Made by a program: the position numbers and the translations under genes
Notes under the pieces: model-generated
Databases searched by the model: none
Seen by the model: only the letters and a program-made list of their open reading frames with translations
Told to the model about the DNA's origin: nothing
Shown: positions 62,780 through 64,000 of the stretch, piece after piece
How the letters are laid out: each line of letters opens with the position of its first letter
Position numbering within the stretch: the stretch's first letter is position 1
Assembly: GCA_963724385.1 (NCBI GenBank)
Contig: CAVRUJ010000001.1
Span: 2,604,001-2,668,000 of the forward strand
Origin: DASXQK01 sp963724385
Lineage (GTDB): Bacteria > Pseudomonadota > Alphaproteobacteria > Dongiales > Dongiaceae
DNA length: 64,000 nt
Direction: 5' to 3'

Positions 62780-64000
62780 ATGAAAGTCGAGCCGAGCTTC
62801 GAAAGCTTCGCGGCCGGCTACGAGGCCGATCGCCCTTCGGTGGTCTATACGCGGCTGGTCGCCGACCTCGAGACTCCCGTCTCGGCCATGCTGAAGCTCG
62901 CCGACGGCAAGGCCCACAGCTTCCTGCTGGAATCCGTCGAAGGCGGCGCCGTGCGCGGGCGTTATTCCCTGATCGGCCTCAAGCCCGACCTGGTCTGGCG
63001 CTGCAGCGGCGACCGGCCGGAGATCAACCGGCGTTTTCGCGTCGACGAGCAGGCTTTCCAGCCCTGCCCCGGCGGCGGCCTCGCCTCGCTCCGCGCGCTG
63101 GTGGGCGAATGCCAGATCGAGCTGCCGGCCGGCCTGCCACCCATGACGGCCGGCCTGTTCGGCTACATGGGCTACGACATGGTCCGGCTGATGGAGGATC
63201 TGCCCACAGACAAGCCGCCGGGACTGGGCCTGCCGGATTCCATCTTCCTCAGACCCACCGTCATGGCGATCTTCGACAACGTCGAGGATTTGGTCACCAT
63301 CGTCACGCCGGTCTGGCCAAGCTCAGGACTTGGCGCCCAGGCGGCCTACAACCAGGCCTGCGAACGCCTCGCCGACACGGTGGCCGATTTCGGCCGCAAC
63401 CTGCCGGAGCGCCGGGAGGTCGTGGACCAGCTGGCCGAGCTGCCGGAGCCGGCTTCGAACATGCCACCGGCACAGTTCCACGCCATGGTCGAGCGGGCGA
63501 AGGACTACATCCTCGCCGGCGATATCTTCCAGGTGGTGCTGTCCCAGCGCTTCGAGCTTCCCTTCACCCTGCCGCCCTTCTCCCTCTACCGGGCGCTGCG
63601 GCGCCTCAATCCATCGCCCTTCCTCTTCTTCCTCGATCTCGGCTCCTTCGCCATCGTCGGCTCGAGCCCAGAAATCCTGGTGCGTCTGCGCGACGACAAG
63701 GTGACCATCCGCCCGATCGCCGGCACCAGGCGCCGGGGCGCCACGCCGGCCGAGGACCGCGAGCTGGCGGCGGAGCTGCTGGCCGATCCGAAGGAGCGGG
63801 CCGAGCACCTGATGCTGCTCGATCTCGGCCGCAACGACGTCGGCCGGGTCGCTGCCATCGGCAGCGTGGAAGTGACCGAGCAGTTCACCATCGAGCATTA
63901 TTCCCATGTCATGCATATCGTCTCCAACGTCGAGGGGACGATCCGGCCCGGCCTCGACGCCATCGACGCGCTGGTCGCCGGCTTCCCCGCCGGCACTGTG
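62780..64000 (+). CDS. trpE: Anthranilate synthase component I, partial (runs off the right edge)
   Basis: 407 residues visible. DRPSVVYTRLVADLETPVSAML and FLLESVEGGAVRGRYSLIGL are the N-terminal parts with the Leu-type tryptophan feedback site LLESxE; the chorismate-binding domain has AGTRRRGATPAEDRELAAELL and LLDLGRNDVGRVA. The conserved AGFPAGTV is cut at the window edge. Tryptophan synthesis from chorismate. No leader peptide or attenuator is seen between it and ppiD, so ppiD and trpE share a message. Confidence 0.95.
   Translation, partial: MKVEPSFESFAAGYEADRPSVVYTRLVADLETPVSAMLKLADGKAHSFLLESVEGGAVRGRYSLIGLKPDLVWRCSGDRPEINRRFRVDEQAFQPCPGGGLASLRALVGECQIELPAGLPPMTAGLFGYMGYDMVRLMEDLPTDKPPGLGLPDSIFLRPTVMAIFDNVEDLVTIVTPVWPSSGLGAQAAYNQACERLADTVADFGRNLPERREVVDQLAELPEPASNMPPAQFHAMVERAKDYILAGDIFQVVLSQRFELPFTLPPFSLYRALRRLNPSPFLFFLDLGSFAIVGSSPEILVRLRDDKVTIRPIAGTRRRGATPAEDRELAAELLADPKERAEHLMLLDLGRNDVGRVAAIGSVEVTEQFTIEHYSHVMHIVSNVEGTIRPGLDAIDALVAGFPAGTV

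Overview
This GC-rich (roughly two-thirds G+C) window is chromosomal DNA of an alphaproteobacterium. The best fit is the Rhodospirillales and relatives: an NtrBC plus NtrYX block behind dusB, a fused ispDF, a K+-independent type H+-pyrophosphatase, a lipoyl-bearing PdhB, and the linkages plsX-fabH-ihfA-merR-tRNA-Pro and secG-tpiA-ppiD-trpE. The family cannot be fixed by eye. Genes are densely packed, often with 1-4 bp stop/start overlaps. No CRISPR, rRNA, transposase, integrase or phage gene was seen.

Layout. 1-5720: accessory metabolism, with an OsmC-family gene cut by the left edge, a divergent serine hydroxymethyltransferase-like enzyme coupled to a phytanoyl-CoA-dioxygenase-type oxygenase opposite a LysR regulator, glutaryl-CoA dehydrogenase and a CGNR regulator. 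5724-13083: a branched-chain amino acid type ABC transporter (two LivH permeases, LivM, LivG, LivF, a DUF6867 membrane protein, LivK); the first LivH carries an extra N-terminal exported domain. 13208-20239: rpiB (frameshifted), glyA, nrdR, ribD-ribE-ribB(A)-ribH, nusB, thiL. 20294-23698: an MFS transporter and hppA. 23737-28869: bamE, a cytochrome bc1 assembly chaperone, yceD, rpmF, plsX, fabH, ihfA, a MerR regulator and tRNA-Pro(GGG). 28907-31997: small accessory genes, an AT-richer gap, and mazG. 32029-44184 (minus strand): an oxidoreductase, a frameshifted inositol-phosphatase gene, hflX, hfq, a HAD hydrolase, a class IV aminotransferase, ntrX, ntrY, ntrC, ntrB, dusB. 44297-47575: a CcsA/HemX-like membrane protein, ispDF, pncC, a DUF429 gene. 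47572-61000 (minus strand): ratA-like gene, lipA, lpdA, cupin, pdhC, pdhB, pdhA, ftsB, eno, a DinB-family gene, kdsA, pyrG, secG, tpiA. 60883-64000: ppiD and the start of trpE.

How the genes work together. eno, pdhA, pdhB, pdhC, lpdA and lipA take 2-phosphoglycerate to acetyl-CoA, including lipoyl cofactor synthesis. The rib genes make riboflavin and thiL finishes thiamine diphosphate. NtrB/NtrC and NtrY/NtrX sense nitrogen and redox status. plsX, fabH, bamE, secG, ppiD and kdsA serve envelope building.

Most unusual points: the oxygenase/SHMT-like pair with altered active-site residues; the LivH with an exported N-terminal domain and a possibly leaderless message; three separate genes (rpiB, merR, inositol-phosphatase) each restored by removing one G after a pyrimidine-rich codon; a RibBA whose cyclohydrolase half has lost its zinc cysteines; and a cupin gene inside the pyruvate dehydrogenase operon.
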